This document shows positions 1-10,110 of a DNA stretch of 64,000 nt, one piece after another. Within the stretch, counting starts at the first letter, position 1. Each line of letters begins with the position of its first letter. The notes beneath the pieces were generated by a model. It did no database searches, was not told the origin of the DNA, and saw only the letters and a program-made list of their open reading frames with translations. A program made the translations under genes and the position numbers. Origin of the DNA: Chrysopilus asiliformis (Eukaryota; Arthropoda; Insecta; Diptera; Rhagionidae); contig OZ035964.1 of the NCBI GenBank assembly GCA_964034945.1, positions 6,498,895 through 6,562,894 of the forward strand. The letters are read 5' to 3'.

Positions 1-118
1 CCTCGCCAATAGGCTTATGTTGGAACCAGGGCTACAGCGAACATCCATGCCAAATTTCAGGTCAATCGGTTCAGCTGTTTTCCAGTGAAAGAGGAACAGA
101 CAGACCGACATACATCAA
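1..118 (-). mobile_element. Fragment of mini-me/Helentron-like Helitron
   Basis: Read on the minus strand this matches the 5' part of the copies at 4473 and 20338. It has a GTCTGTCTG-type tract, then 'tcctctttcac', then a core close to GCTGAACCGATTGACCTGAAAT, then 'ctggttccaacata'. It is cut by the window edge, so its 3' end is not visible. It has no coding capacity. Confidence 0.7.
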
Positions 119-299
119 TAGGATGATTTAACACTTAAACCTCTCTGTTACAGTGACGGATATTTCCGCCTAGGCGCAATAGGCGCACATCTCGCGGGCT
201 TCAAAATCGAGAAAAATACATATTTTTACTATGCTTAGGAAGAAAAAGGTGGAAATCACCATTTTGGCTGTTGTGGCCCACCATGCCTATATTTAAAAG

Positions 300-460
300 T
301 TAGGGTCTTGATATCAAGGAATTTAATAAATTAAAAAAACTATTCGCCTGCGGCGTATTTTTTTCGTTTTTTTTAATGAAATATCTGAGCGAGGCCTTCA
401 CGTTTTGGGAGTCCCGAAGATAAATTAAAGGTCTTGAAGCTTTGGGTCGGTTTAAAAGGG
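300..460. mobile_element. P-family (hAT-like) fragment with CGCCTGCGGCG motif
   Basis: The segment holds TTCGCCTGCGGCG followed by a T-rich run, the same short motif that recurs in the interior of P-family fragments elsewhere in the window. No ends are recognisable, so this is a probable internal remnant. Confidence 0.4.
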
Positions 461-514
461 TATTTAAATGTAGCAAATCTCTAAAGTTTTCAGGATTTTC
501 GAAAGAAGGTTGAT

Positions 515-604
515 GGGGTGAAGAAAGGGGGGAAGAAAGGGGGGAAGAAAGGGGGGAAGAAAGGGGGGAAGAAAGGGGTGAAGAAAGGGTGGAAGAAAGG
601 GGGA
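515..604. repeat. 12-bp tandem repeat (GGGGGGAAGAAA)
   Basis: About seven units of a purine-only 12-mer, one base varying between units. All purines sit on the plus strand. The minus-strand open frame here (LSSP repeats) follows from the 12-base period and is not a gene. Confidence 0.85.
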
Positions 605-639
605 GGGAAGCCGAAAAGCCGAAAATTGGCGTCATCGAA

Positions 640-1360
640 GTTTTATGATTGAAAAGTTTTTATCCGTGTTTCATCTGGCCATAATTTATTATGTTCCAAG
701 TAGATCGGATAAAAACACAACCCGCTTAACTGCACAAATAGTTTGCGACTGTAATTTATTTAGTGATTTCATGTCTAAAAAAAAATCTAAATATTTCCCA
801 TAGCAAAAAAAAACACCACCTTAAATTTAAAAGAAACCCCAAGGAGTACACATACAAAAAGTAATAATAAATGAACGGAAATAAATACACACAGAATCCA
901 TAATAAAATAAAATAAACAAAAGGGTGTGAGCATAACGAGATCCTTTCATCAACCGAAGAAAAACATTAAGTCTTTTGTTCTTTTTTTTCCATCCAATGT
1001 CATATGAGTGTGTTTGTGTTATATACTTAAAAAATAATAATAACACCCCCCGAAACGGAAAAAATCTGTAGTGCTTATGGAGTTCAGAGGGAAAAATGTG
1101 GAAAATGAATAAAGCAGAAAAAAAAAGAAAAAACCTAAAATAAAATAAAATCCGAGTAAATGGGAAAAAATCAATATGACAAGGCAAGAAAGAAATTGCT
1201 TTGCTTCACATACAATCGCGCAATATATGACTAAACATCGGTTAAAAAACTCGAGAAAACTCCCGAAAATTTTTTGAGAAAAAACAGCAGAGACAGAATA
1301 AATGAAGCAAAAATAGCAAAGCATATTTTCTTGCTCTTCATTCTTATGAGAAGAATGAAA
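640..1360. other. Unassigned A-rich DNA
   Basis: The stretch is dominated by A runs and AAAATAAAAT-type sequence, with no gene, RNA gene or element ends visible. The minus-strand open frames are F/Y/L-rich products of A-tract reading and lack any domain pattern. Confidence 0.6.
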
Positions 1361-1690
1361 ATACCTACCACCCCCCCCCCCCCCCTCCCCTCGCCCCATC
1401 TCTCCACGCTCCGAAATACGTTCATCATTCTCATTCCATTTGGGATCAGCCAAACCGCCCACCACCCATCATCCCTTACGAAAATATTCGTCGTTTCTAT
1501 TTTTTCCCTTTTATTTTTTGCTTACACATTTTTTCCCCCTTTTCATATTTTCCCTTATTTTTTATTCGAATTTTTTCCTCACTTTTTTTTTTACCACACC
1601 GCGGTGCTACTTTTGCTACTGTCCTACACATTTTAGTAATGCGTTTTTTTTTTCTTCTTTTCTTTTTGTTTTCCCTATATTTACGGTATG
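1361..1690. repeat. C run followed by long pyrimidine-rich tract
   Basis: A poly-C tract of about 15 bases (1371-1385) is followed by roughly 300 bases of strongly T/C-biased sequence on the plus strand. The F/P/L-rich open frames here reflect composition. Long homopyrimidine tracts can form triplex DNA and are hard to sequence accurately. Confidence 0.6.
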
Positions 1691-2360
1691 TGTGTGCTTG
1701 CTTAAGAAGTAAGAAGAAGCTGAGGCTGCTGCTGCAAAAAAAAAACCCCTCTAATCTACTTATTTCAAAACACAAGAGCCAAGGCTAAATGAAACTGAAA
1801 CGACAATGCTTCCAACATCCAACATTAGCACATGAATTGACAGCAAAACGCACAGCAACCCTAGATCCGATATATGTCTATAGATATTGAGTGAAAGAGA
1901 AATTTCTACGTATTTAGATATGTAAGGTGTATACCTTATTTTTTATTATTCCGTCGCTACTCGTCCGGTTACTAAATCCGCTCCTGTTTCTTCCGACTAT
2001 ACCGTATATTCTGCAGATTGAAAATAACCACCCGAAAAACCTGCTGCCCACCCACTCAGCCACTCATATCCTCACACCGTCACCCCCTCCCACAAAAATA
2101 TCCCAGGTCCATTCATTTATCCATCCATCCAGGCAAACGCTGTACTGGCAAGCACTGAGCCAGCCCTGGAATTAGGGGTGAGTTTCATTTTTTTTAAGTT
2201 AAAACAACAACACGGGATAAAAGAAAAAGAATAAGAATAAGACCAGCCAGGCTATGTTAAGAAGGAAAACTAAAATGGCATGCTTTCTTTCGCATCAAAC
2301 GCCGCGGCCACTATCAGGATACCGAAGACGGCTAGAGACACAGCACCGATCTTGACATAA
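1691..2360. other. Unassigned non-coding DNA
   Basis: Mixed AT-rich sequence with no recognisable gene, element ends or tandem repeat. Short open frames lack domain signatures. Confidence 0.5.
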
Positions 2361-2364
2361 CTTT

Positions 2365-2490
2365 TCTTTGCCCGTTAGTTTTGACTGTTCTTTGCCCGTT
2401 AGTTTTGGCTGTTCTTTGCCCGTTAATTTTGACTGTTCTTTGCCCGTTAGTTTTGACTGTTCTTTGCCCGTTAATTTTGACTGTTCTTTG
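2365..2490. repeat. 24-bp minisatellite, about five units
   Basis: The unit is roughly CTTTGCCCGTTAGTTTTGAC plus TGTT, with A/G variation at one or two positions. Because 24 is a multiple of three the array is open on both strands (the minus frame reads NGQRTVKT). This is a tandem repeat, not a coding signature. Confidence 0.85.
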
Positions 2491-2784
2491 CCCGGTATCT
2501 TTATTCAAAATCATACTTCTGTCAGCGTTTCGCTATCTAACTAGCATTTGGCGGGCCACTATTTTAGGGAAAAACCACCCCCTCGCCAGCTCGCCCCCTG
2601 CCCCTACCAAACAACAAATGCCACCCTCACTAACCTCTTATCGTATGTATCAAATTAATTGTGAAAAAAGTTTTTTTTTGTGTGATTATGCGGCTCCTTT
2701 TTTATTCTCTTCATTATTAACAAGTACTTTTTTTTCTAGTTCCAGCCAGAGCCTACTTCCTACTAAGAACAAGCCACTAAATAT

Positions 2785-2920
2785 TTGAAGAAAATATTTT
2801 CCGGATAGAAAAGGTCTCGGAAATATTTTTCCTACTCAGAAAAATCCCGTAAAAATTCGAGAAAAATATTTCCCGGATAGAAAAGATCTCGGAAATATTT
2901 TTCCTAGTAAGAACAAGCCT
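2785..2920. repeat. Two-copy direct duplication, about 70 bp
   Basis: Two adjacent blocks near 2791-2845 and 2861-2914 share 'tccggatagaaaag', then 'tctcggaaatatttttccta'. The phrase 'taagaacaagcc' is found near both outer edges. Confidence 0.6.
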
Positions 2921-3049
2921 CTAAAAGGGAGAAATTCAAAAATGAATTAATTTTGGCCCAACATTGTATTTCTATAATAGCAATTTTGACTTCTATGTGG
3001 TAACAATAAGGCTCAAAGTTCCTCAAAGTGGTGATCACAAGGTTCCGAA

Positions 3050-3200
3050 TGGGCTAAACCAGCAACAAGTAAAGTAGGGCGTCAGGAGCTGCACGGGTTG
3101 ACCTGAAATGGATATTTCTAGAATGTAATCTTATGTATCGGATAACTGCGTTTGCCTGCCACAGGCTAGAGTTGACTTGTCAGAAGGTTATTTTTTTATA
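3050..3200 (+). mobile_element. Degenerate relative of MITE L
   Basis: Similar to 26310-26420: both read approximately 'ccagca..a.gtaaagtagggc', 'gttgacct', 'gatatttc.ag.atgtaat' and 'agagttgac'. The copy is diverged and its ends are not recognisable. Confidence 0.5.
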
Positions 3201-3244
3201 ATTTTAGCCAGAGCTTAGGAGAAGATCCTGTAATGCCGAAGCAC

Positions 3245-3460
3245 AGCTCAGGATGGTCGGAAGGAGAAAAGGAGATGCCGATTTATATTCTCCTTGAACT
3301 TCTGCGGGTTATAGTCCGGGCGGAACACATCGGATAGTAAATCGTTCCAAAGTTTTATTGTTCGCGGAATGAAGGAACCTCTAAACTTTACTGTATGGAT
3401 ACGAGGGGGGGGGGGGGGGGGCTCAAGGAAGAAGTCGTGCGCACTTGATGCACTTTTCAT
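3245..3460 (-). pseudogene. C-terminal remnant of a non-LTR retrotransposon reverse transcriptase
   Basis: On the minus strand the segment ends in a stop after a peptide containing SFIPRTIKLWNDL, then LSDVFRPDYNPQKFKENINR. The pattern S(F)xPRTxxLWNxLP..VF...YN...FK..V/I.. is characteristic of the extreme C-terminus of CR1/jockey-type reverse-transcriptase ORFs in insects. Only about 60 codons remain. The upstream part is lost in a poly-G run (3406-3421, read as prolines) and AT-rich DNA, so this is a 5'-truncated dead copy. The clade is uncertain. The downstream (plus-strand left) 'gctctggct' phrase recurs near 58214, perhaps part of the same 3' UTR. Confidence 0.6.
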
Positions 3461-3461
3461 T

Positions 3462-3715
3462 TAATTTAATTTTTTTATTTATCTATAAATTTATTAATAA
3501 TTTAATTTGTTATTTATTTTATTATGTAATTATTTATGTTATTATGTAATTTATTAATTACTTAATTTTTCAATTATTTTATTTATTATTGATTTCATTA
3601 TTTTTTTTCATTATTTAATTTATTCATTGTTTATTTAATAATTTTGTCAATTATTTGTTTATTTATATTAATCAAATTATATATTATTTACTTTTTTATT
3701 TGTTTATTTTTTGGT
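3462..3715. repeat. AT-rich low-complexity tract (TTTATTTATT)
   Basis: About 250 bases of nearly pure A/T with drifting ATTTATT motifs. No coding or structural signal. The pogo-like MITE inserts at its right edge. Confidence 0.8.
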
Positions 3716-3719
3716 TGTA

Positions 3720-3908
3720 CAGTAGAATCCCGATAATTCGTATTTCAAGGGACCGACGTAAACATACGAACTATCGGGATATTCGAATTAGCGGGGTATG
3801 AATTATCGGGATTTTTTCAAGGGACCAGCAAATTCATACGAATTAGCGGGATATACGAACTATCGGGATATTCGAATTATCGGGGTATGAATGATCGGGA
3901 TTCTACTG
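3720..3908. mobile_element. pogo/Tigger-like MITE, 189 bp, TA target duplication
   Basis: The left end is CAGTAGAATCCCGATAATTC and the right end is the inverted match ATGATCGGGATTCTACTG. TA stands immediately outside each end (3718-3719, 3909-3910). CAGT-type ends with TA duplications are typical of the pogo/Tigger branch of Tc1/mariner. The interior is itself repetitive: 'tacgaactatcgggatattc' occurs twice and 'caagggacc' twice, indicating an internal duplication. No transposase is encoded, so it would have been mobilised in trans. Confidence 0.8.
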
Positions 3909-3954
3909 TAATATATTTTCGATGTGGAAATGATTTTCTAGTTTTTAAAAACTT

Positions 3955-4020
3955 TTATTCTGTCTGTTCGTTTGCCTGTCTGTTCGTTTGCCTGTCTGTT
4001 TGTTTGCCTGTCTGTCAAGG
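3955..4020. repeat. Short TGTCTGTTCGTTTGCC tandem tract
   Basis: Three to four units of a 16-bp motif built from GTCTG/GTTCG/GTTTGCC quartets, followed by 'tcaaggtcaaatcttgtaa'. It resembles the GTCY proto-microsatellite of the families below. Confidence 0.6.
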
Positions 4021-4124
4021 TCAAATCTTGTAATCTAATTTTGACCCGCTTCCACTCATTTGATTGACTTGAAATCTTACACACATACGTAATTTCGATG
4101 ACAGTACAATATTTTCAATACTTC

Positions 4125-4360
4125 ATCCTTGTTAAGAATAAGGAAAGGTCCTGTAAAGATAACGAGATTATTCTTTTTTCCTCAAATTCTCCGGAAAAAA
4201 ATCTCATTTGGGGGTTTTTTGGGGTCGCTGGATTCCATTCTGCGATTAAGAAGTCGAAAAGGGTAACGGAAGGTCCTGTAAGGATAACGTGATCAGCCTT
4301 TTCCTCAACTTTTCAGGGAAAAAAATCTCATTTGGGGGTTTTTTGGGGTCGCTGAATTGA
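4125..4360 (+). mobile_element. S-family repeat, two tandem units
   Basis: Two units each read 'ggtcctgtaa.gataacg.gat', then 'aaaaaaatctcatttggggg', then 'ttttttggggtcgctg'. Relatives lie near 46250-46355 and, on the minus strand, 58355-58710. No ends or coding region can be assigned. Confidence 0.6.
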
Positions 4361-4472
4361 AATGACTAAAAAGAATAAAAACAAAAAGCTTTTATTGGAA
4401 AAAAATGCGCTAAAACGGGAAAAATAATTTTTTAGCCAATGTGTATCAAATACAACAGCGCGATCATACTAA

Positions 4473-4967
4473 TCATACTAATATATAAAAATGAGTTGGT
4501 GTCTGTCTGTCTGTCTCTCTGTCTGTCTGTTCCTCTTTCACACAAAAACGGCTGAACCAATTGACTTAAAATTTGGCATGAGTGTATGTGGTAGTTCTGG
4601 TTCCAACATAGGCATACGGAAAAATAGCGCGACGGGTGGGGGGAATAAGGGGAGGGGGTAAAGTAATTTCGAAACTTAGTTTTTGTGCTATGTTACTCTT
4701 TCGCGGGGAAACTACTGAACCGATTGGCCTGAAATTTGGCATAGATGTTCGTTGGTGGTCCAGCCCCAGCATAGCCCAAATAAAAAGTAGCCCGAGAGAT
4801 GGGAGAGTAAGGGGAGGGGGTAAAGTGATCTCGAAACTTAGCTCTTCCTCTATGTTACCCTTTCGCGGGGAAACTACCGAGCCGATTGGCCTAAAATTTA
4901 GCTCCAACATAGACCATAAAAAAAAAATTAAAAAACTTAACCCGGCAACGACGGGTATGCAAGCTAG
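4473..4967 (+). mobile_element. Mini-me/Helentron-like non-autonomous Helitron, 495 bp
   Basis: It starts with TCATACTAATATATAAAAAT after an A and ends CTAG before a T, as Helitrons do (5' TC, 3' CTRR, A|T insertion). Seven bases before CTAG is a small hairpin, ACCCG-loop-CGGGT. Next to the 5' end are the (TA)n stretch and a (GTCY)n tract, GTCTGTCTGTCTCTCTGTCT, and then the conserved core AAACGGCTGAACCAATTGAC. That order is the hallmark of mini-me elements. Compared with the 20338 copy it has one extra core module: the CTAC(T/C)GA(A/G)CCGATTGGCCT phrase occurs twice here and once there. It has no helicase or Rep ORF, so it is non-autonomous. Confidence 0.85.
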
Positions 4968-6350
4968 TAAAACATAAAAAAATAAATATTTACCTCGCTT
5001 TTATTTCTGATGCACAGTGGCCAAAAAATTATCTTTTCCTATTCAGTTTATTTATGTATTTCAAGGGATTTTCTATCTATTGAAAATTGCATTAGAGAAT
5101 TAAAAAAAAAAGTATTTCGTAGTTTTTTTTCGTCCTTTCTTGCTACCGATAGAATTATGAAATTACACTGGCAAATATGGAAAGGCACCCCATCCGATAT
5201 GGGATAGGATTCAACGCATTTAGCCACAACTCGCTGCAAAGAAACGTTACGACATTGAATCGCAACGCTACACTTTGTCTCCCTAGCATAATTCATTCTC
5301 ACCCTGACCATTTTTTTTTCTACATGAGGATTTTTTATGCTTTTTTTCGGGGTGATTTTTTTTTACAACGATTGGATTTTTTAGTTCTTATAACCAAGGG
5401 GTCGTACTTAATTGCATTCGTTGATGTTGGTGTTGTTGTCGTCATCCTTACGTCAGACCTGCGTTCGACCCACACGAATGCACAGCATAATTGCAAAAAA
5501 GGAAGAAAAAAAAATGTTTAAATGAGGAGTAGTGGAATGAGTTTTTTTTTAATAAGGTTTCAAATTTTTTGTTAGGGGTGCACCGTATGCGACATTCATC
5601 TTATATCCCATATCATCAACGCCACCCCGCGTAGCCGCAGAATCCCTCCATAACACTGTTGTAGTCACCGTCACTTTTCACCCCCAATCCCAGCGAGGAT
5701 AATTCAAGACTGGAACGACGATGTTGCGATGCTGGCCAAGTCAAAGTAACCGCAGAAGAGGCGATTCTGGGGCCCTTGGGAAACAAAAAAAAACAAGACT
5801 CAGAGCCTGGAATCAGGTTAGTTACGCGTTTATGTGCAAAGTTCGGAGCGTGTAGCCATGCTCTTGTCCAGGACTTTCTTTTCCCTATTAATGTCCTGTG
5901 CGTTCTTCAGATAAGTGCTCAGATCTGTGAGTATAGGTTGACTCCCTAAGAAGAAATGAATCAACCTCAGATGCATGTGTGATGTCTGCCTTCCAAGACG
6001 ATTTCCTTTTTTTTTTTGTTCCCGAATTTTTTTCCCCCGTTTTTTTTTTTATTTTATTTTATTTTTTTGCACGTTTAATGATGGTAAGGGAATAGGGTTG
6101 CTCACTAGACAGGGAAATAAACCTATACTCGTACCAACAAAACAAAAAAAAATCATCATTTTTTTAAGTTCATAATGAGGGATAGAAAGTGCCGGGTCTG
6201 ACGAAAAAAAAAACACCCCCCACACATACGACATCCAAATACGAGAATAAATTTACACCCTGACTTATGAAACTTCATACACCCCCGACGCACTTCAGTA
6301 GAAAACAAAAAGAAAAACCCAAGATTTCAAATATAAAAAAATGAATTAAG
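4968..6350. other. Unassigned non-coding DNA
   Basis: No gene, RNA gene or element ends seen. The stretch holds several A/T runs (5101-5120, 6005-6065). Open frames up to about 115 codons on both strands lack domain patterns. Confidence 0.5.
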
Positions 6351-6387
6351 CACACACACACTTAACACACACACACACACACACACA
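6351..6387. repeat. (CA)n microsatellite
   Basis: An interrupted CA run, 'cacacacaca cttaa cacacacaca'. Confidence 0.9.
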
Positions 6388-6859
6388 TCTAAGCATGCAT
6401 AGAGAAAAGTTCCTTTTTAGGGGTGAAAAATGAAAAGAATTTGCAAATTCTGCATGAGGAGGATGAAATTAGATAAGAAAATGGGGTGACATTAAAATTT
6501 CTGCCCGGCCGGCCGTTGCTTTCATCTTAACATTAATTTAAAAATCCATAATTGCTGATGACTACACCGTTAAAAATTTCGGTATTGTTTTGTAATTTCC
6601 ATCATTTCTGCAGTGTTTCTCGCTGAAATGCTAACCAAAAGTTTTTCGGGTACGGTTCGGTTTTAGATCAAGGGTTGAGTGTGAATCCGAGACAGATTAC
6701 CAGGGGCAGGACGAAGGGAGGGAAGAGCAACGAAGTGTCACGGAATTAGTCGTGGCGGAAAGAGAATTTGTTGCAATTTTTGTTTGCTATTTGCGGTCAT
6801 AAAAGAGTAAATAGCGACGCAAGCAAAACTTTCAGAAAATTTTTTCTCGCCATTGAATA

Positions 6860-7065
6860 TTATTTAATGAAATGCGCCGCAGGCAAAGAAGTTCAAAAAA
6901 CAAAATGCGCTAGACGCAAGTACTTCTAAGGGAACTGCGCCGCAGGCGAATTTTTTGGGTTTCGTGGTCAATTTTTTTAGTGAATCTGAAATTGCAACAC
7001 TCGATTGAATAGTCCAAAATAAAAGTTTAGGTTCCGGAGCGCCCCGGTACAGCGTGCCTAAATCC
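6860..7065. mobile_element. P-family (hAT-like) fragment
   Basis: Two copies of the motif TGCGCCGCAGGC (6871, 6937) are followed by 'tttaggttccggagcgcccc' and 'gcgtgcctaaatcca'. This parallels the right-hand interior of the element at 27638-29937 ('tttagtttccgggacgg', 'gcatgccgaaatct'). It lacks terminal repeats. Confidence 0.55.
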
Positions 7066-7690
7066 AGGTCTGATTTCGTGAAAAGCGAGATATCTTCGGG
7101 AAAATTAACTAAATTCGAAAGAAAGTAACAAAAAAAAAAGTCCAGAGCACCAAAGACGAATTGACCGAAGGTGTAAAAAATCGATTTGTTTCGATTTACA
7201 ATCGCATTGAATACCAAATGAAAAATCAAACTTAATAGGAATATTTAAGGCGCACAGCACATATAGTTGCGTACGTACATAAATTATCAGGTGGTACCTA
7301 CACGGAATCACCGATGAAAGACTGTAGATGATGATGACGACGATGACGTGATAGTATCCATCGTACGTTATAACGATATGTGGAGGCATGATGGGCCAAA
7401 AGCTGTGAAAAACACCCGGTGGGACGGTCAGAATGGAAAGATATGTTTAACACATTCGGCATATGTGGAATCTATGTAGAATAATAAATTTACAACAACA
7501 AAAATAATAGTAAAAAAGATCGCTTTACGTCTGTGTACAGTATGTTCGCCAAAAAAAACTGATTAATTCCCACATTTTTTTATGGTTTAGCCTCAACTCC
7601 GAGAAACGCGATTTAGCCATACGCGATTGATTGAAAAACTCGTTACAGACTAATTAAAATTAATTATGTGTTCTTAATTACACTGAGAGC
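7066..7690. other. Unassigned non-coding DNA
   Basis: No recognisable gene or repeat ends. AT-rich with a GATGAC-rich patch near 7328-7350. Confidence 0.5.
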
Positions 7691-7724
7691 ATTTTGAGTC
7701 AATTTTTCCACTTAAGCGAATGTG

Positions 7725-8005
7725 AAAAATTATATCAGGACGTGCCCGTAGTCAAGCTCATAAGACTCAACAGACTCCGGTGGGCTGGTCATGTGACTCG
7801 AATGAGTGAAAGTGACCTGGCTCGGAAAGTCTTCTGCGGCCGGTTATTAACAACAAGGCGACGAAGAAGATCCAACCGGAGGTGGCAAGATGGCATTGAC
7901 CAGGACGCGAAGAGAATTGGGATGCAAAACTGGAGGACATCGGCACGTGACCGGGACCTCTGGAGAGAGACATTGCGGCAGGCCAAGACCGGAAACTGGT
8001 TGTAA
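7725..8005 (+). pseudogene. C-terminal remnant of a non-LTR retrotransposon ORF (RTE-like?)
   Basis: The frame ending at the TAA at 8003-8005 contains LIRLNRLRWAGHVTRMSESD, an R/K-rich stretch RRRRRSNRRWQDGIDQDAKR, and IGMQNWRTSARDRDLW. The series LRWAGHV.RM...RW.DGI..D...I...NWR..A.DR..W is the well-known C-terminal tail after the reverse transcriptase in many arthropod non-LTR elements. Everything upstream is absent, so this is a 5'-truncated insertion, the normal result of target-primed reverse transcription. It is followed directly by a GA-rich tail. Assignment to the RTE clade is an inference from the microsatellite 3' tail. The 19930 copy shares about 120 bp of it. Confidence 0.75.
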
Positions 8006-8007
8006 TG

Positions 8008-8025
8008 CCGAGCGAGCGAGAGAGC

Positions 8026-8056
<31 letters not shown>

Positions 8057-8085
8057 CGAGAGCGAGAGAGAGAGAGAGAGAGAAA
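8008..8085. repeat. GAGA/GAGC microsatellite, retrotransposon 3' tail
   Basis: A GAGA run with scattered C immediately downstream of the retrotransposon stop codon. The same arrangement occurs at the 20-kb copy, so the tract is probably part of the element's 3' end. Confidence 0.85.
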
Positions 8086-8249
8086 AAAACTCGAAATTGT
8101 TATTACTATTATTTATTTAATAAGGGCTTTAATCCTGACCGCTTTGCGGTTCAGCTCCTTCTCAGATTACAGGCGAACAGACAGAAGAACAAAAGGCAAT
8201 TTACAGAAATCGGGGAAAATGGTAAGCAAGAAGAGGCACGTTAGGATTG

Positions 8250-8360
8250 CCTGCGGCTCATTGACACTAGTAAGCTCCCCTGAAAGTTTCCTCTAAATCG
8301 GTTCTGTGGTTCTTCAATTTTAAGCGAACAGACACACAAGCCTATTATTAGATTTATATT
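8250..8360 (-). mobile_element. M-family (Helitron-like) fragment
   Basis: On the minus strand it reads 'gtctgttcgcttaaaattga', 'agaaccacagaaccgattt' and 'ggaaactttcaggggagctt', matching 59405-59490 and the minus strand of 46050-46150. It is truncated and has no termini. Confidence 0.6.
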
Positions 8361-8601
8361 TATGCGATTTCACAAAACCAAAAAGCTCTGGCTATCAAAG
8401 AAGGATGTTCCTCTGTAACTTCTGATCCCTTCAATGGAGAACGTTTAACTACACTGAGTTGGATTGCTAGGGAGAGTGCACATGTTTTTAGCTATATTCG
8501 TAGCAGGAATTCCGCTCTCCTCTGATCCCCCTCATCAGCTATCTCATCAACCAATGAACGAATTTTAATAAGGTCTCATTTATTGGATAGAGTACTCTTT
8601 A

Positions 8602-8730
8602 GGCCTATGTTACACATGGCAACTTTAAGCGGCGAATTTTCTTAAGTATAGGCGAGAGAAGTGAGAGGCCACCGCTTCCCTCACTTCTCTCGCCTATACT
8701 TAAGAAAAGTCGCCGTGTGTAACGTAGGCC
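8602..8730. mobile_element. Foldback MITE A, 129 bp, TTA target duplication
   Basis: An almost perfect hairpin. The left arm GGCCTATGTTACAC..., 'cttaagtataggcgagagaa' and 'gtgag' is mirrored by the right arm ending GTGTAACGTAGGCC, with a loop of about 14 bases. TTA flanks both ends (8599-8601, 8731-8733). GGCC-type ends with TTA duplications fit PIF/Harbinger MITEs. A second copy sits at 29556-29697. Confidence 0.85.
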
Positions 8731-8733
8731 TTA

Positions 8734-10020
8734 GACAGCATATAACCTCAAAAAATCACCATCTTTCTTCCCTTCCCTTCCAATCCCCTGTCCTGCTATA
8801 TCTGAAACCAGTGAACGAATTTTTATGGAGTTTTCAATATCGAATAGAGAATATTACGAGAGATGTATTTTGTTAATAAAAATGTACAATATTTTCGAGA
8901 AGCTCCCATAAATACAAAAAAGGAAAATCGTACTTTGAATATAAATAAATGATTTTTTTTTAAATTGATTCAAAGGTAAATTAATTAGTAGTAGAAACCG
9001 TATATCATCATACATACATGTATGTATGCTCATCTAGCAACGAGTAGAATTTCATTTCGGCACAAATCTCTCTATGGTTCAAGTTGAATAATCGGTAATT
9101 TCTTCTGTACGATGCGATGGCGACGTGTTGTTATTCTCGTTCACGTTTTATTTAACACCTGTGCAATTTAGTTAGCCCCATAACTTTAAATTAAAACGAA
9201 AAATTTTACGTGACTGTAATTAATTGTCTTGGCTATCGGTCGTCTCGTATGATTCTAAGGCGAGTATGTGTGGATAGTGTGTGGCAAAGTGATTAGAAAA
9301 AAAAACTATCGTTTGATTTTGCTTTATTTCTCATTGAATTACGTTTGATTTTCCTTAATTAGCCTCATTTAAAGTGATTTGTGAAGAAATTGCGGTGACA
9401 CGATTTCTGTTTTCTGTATTATTTTGAATACGGAGCTTTTAATTGAAAGCTAACAATTATGTAGGTTTTGTACAAAAATCGAAAACAACGAAATTTTCAC
9501 TTCTAAATATCTACAAAAAATTGGTTTTGAAAAACTATGAGTTTTTCAAATTCGATACCGCCAACAATGATCGTCATGACATAAAATTAATTTGTAGAGT
9601 TATTATTAATTCACTAGAGACCCTGTATACCAGAGAAGTTAATCGGTCCTGTAAATACTAGCGAGACTCTAATTTAGAGACTGTACAATGGGACGTGTAG
9701 AAATGGTCACCAAACTGAAAAGCGAGCGCGAAAAACTTTGAAAATTTCATTCATTGTTACAAATAATTGCCAAATAAACTGAAATCGGTTAATATAACTA
9801 AAAAAAAACTCATGTCTAAGGTGCCAAAAAAGTTTGGAAAGTCGTGGTTGTTTTAATAAATTGAAAAATTGTTTACGCACTGTTCTAATCTGGTGAAATA
9901 GCTGTTCTAACTTGCCGAATAGACTGTACTAATTTGAGTTAATAGACTGTCCTACTCAGTAGGACAAAAAAATTTCCCTGCCACGCCGTTTCTTCCTCAG
10001 TTTCTACCCCCATCGTGTCG
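8734..10020. other. Unassigned AT-rich DNA
   Basis: No supported gene or element ends. Contains a TACATACATGTATGTATG palindrome near 9011. The 72-codon frame at 9443 has no domain pattern. Confidence 0.5.
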
Positions 10021-10110
10021 TTATTTGAGGAAAATCGTCTGCGGCGCATTTTATTATAAAATTTTGAATTATGACATATAATTCTCTCTAAAAAATTTGA
10101 CTGCGGCGTA
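10021..10110. mobile_element. P-family interior motif pair
   Basis: GTCTGCGGCGCATTTT and GACTGCGGCGTACTTTTTTC lie about 60 bases apart, both variants of the P-family motif. No ends visible. Confidence 0.35.
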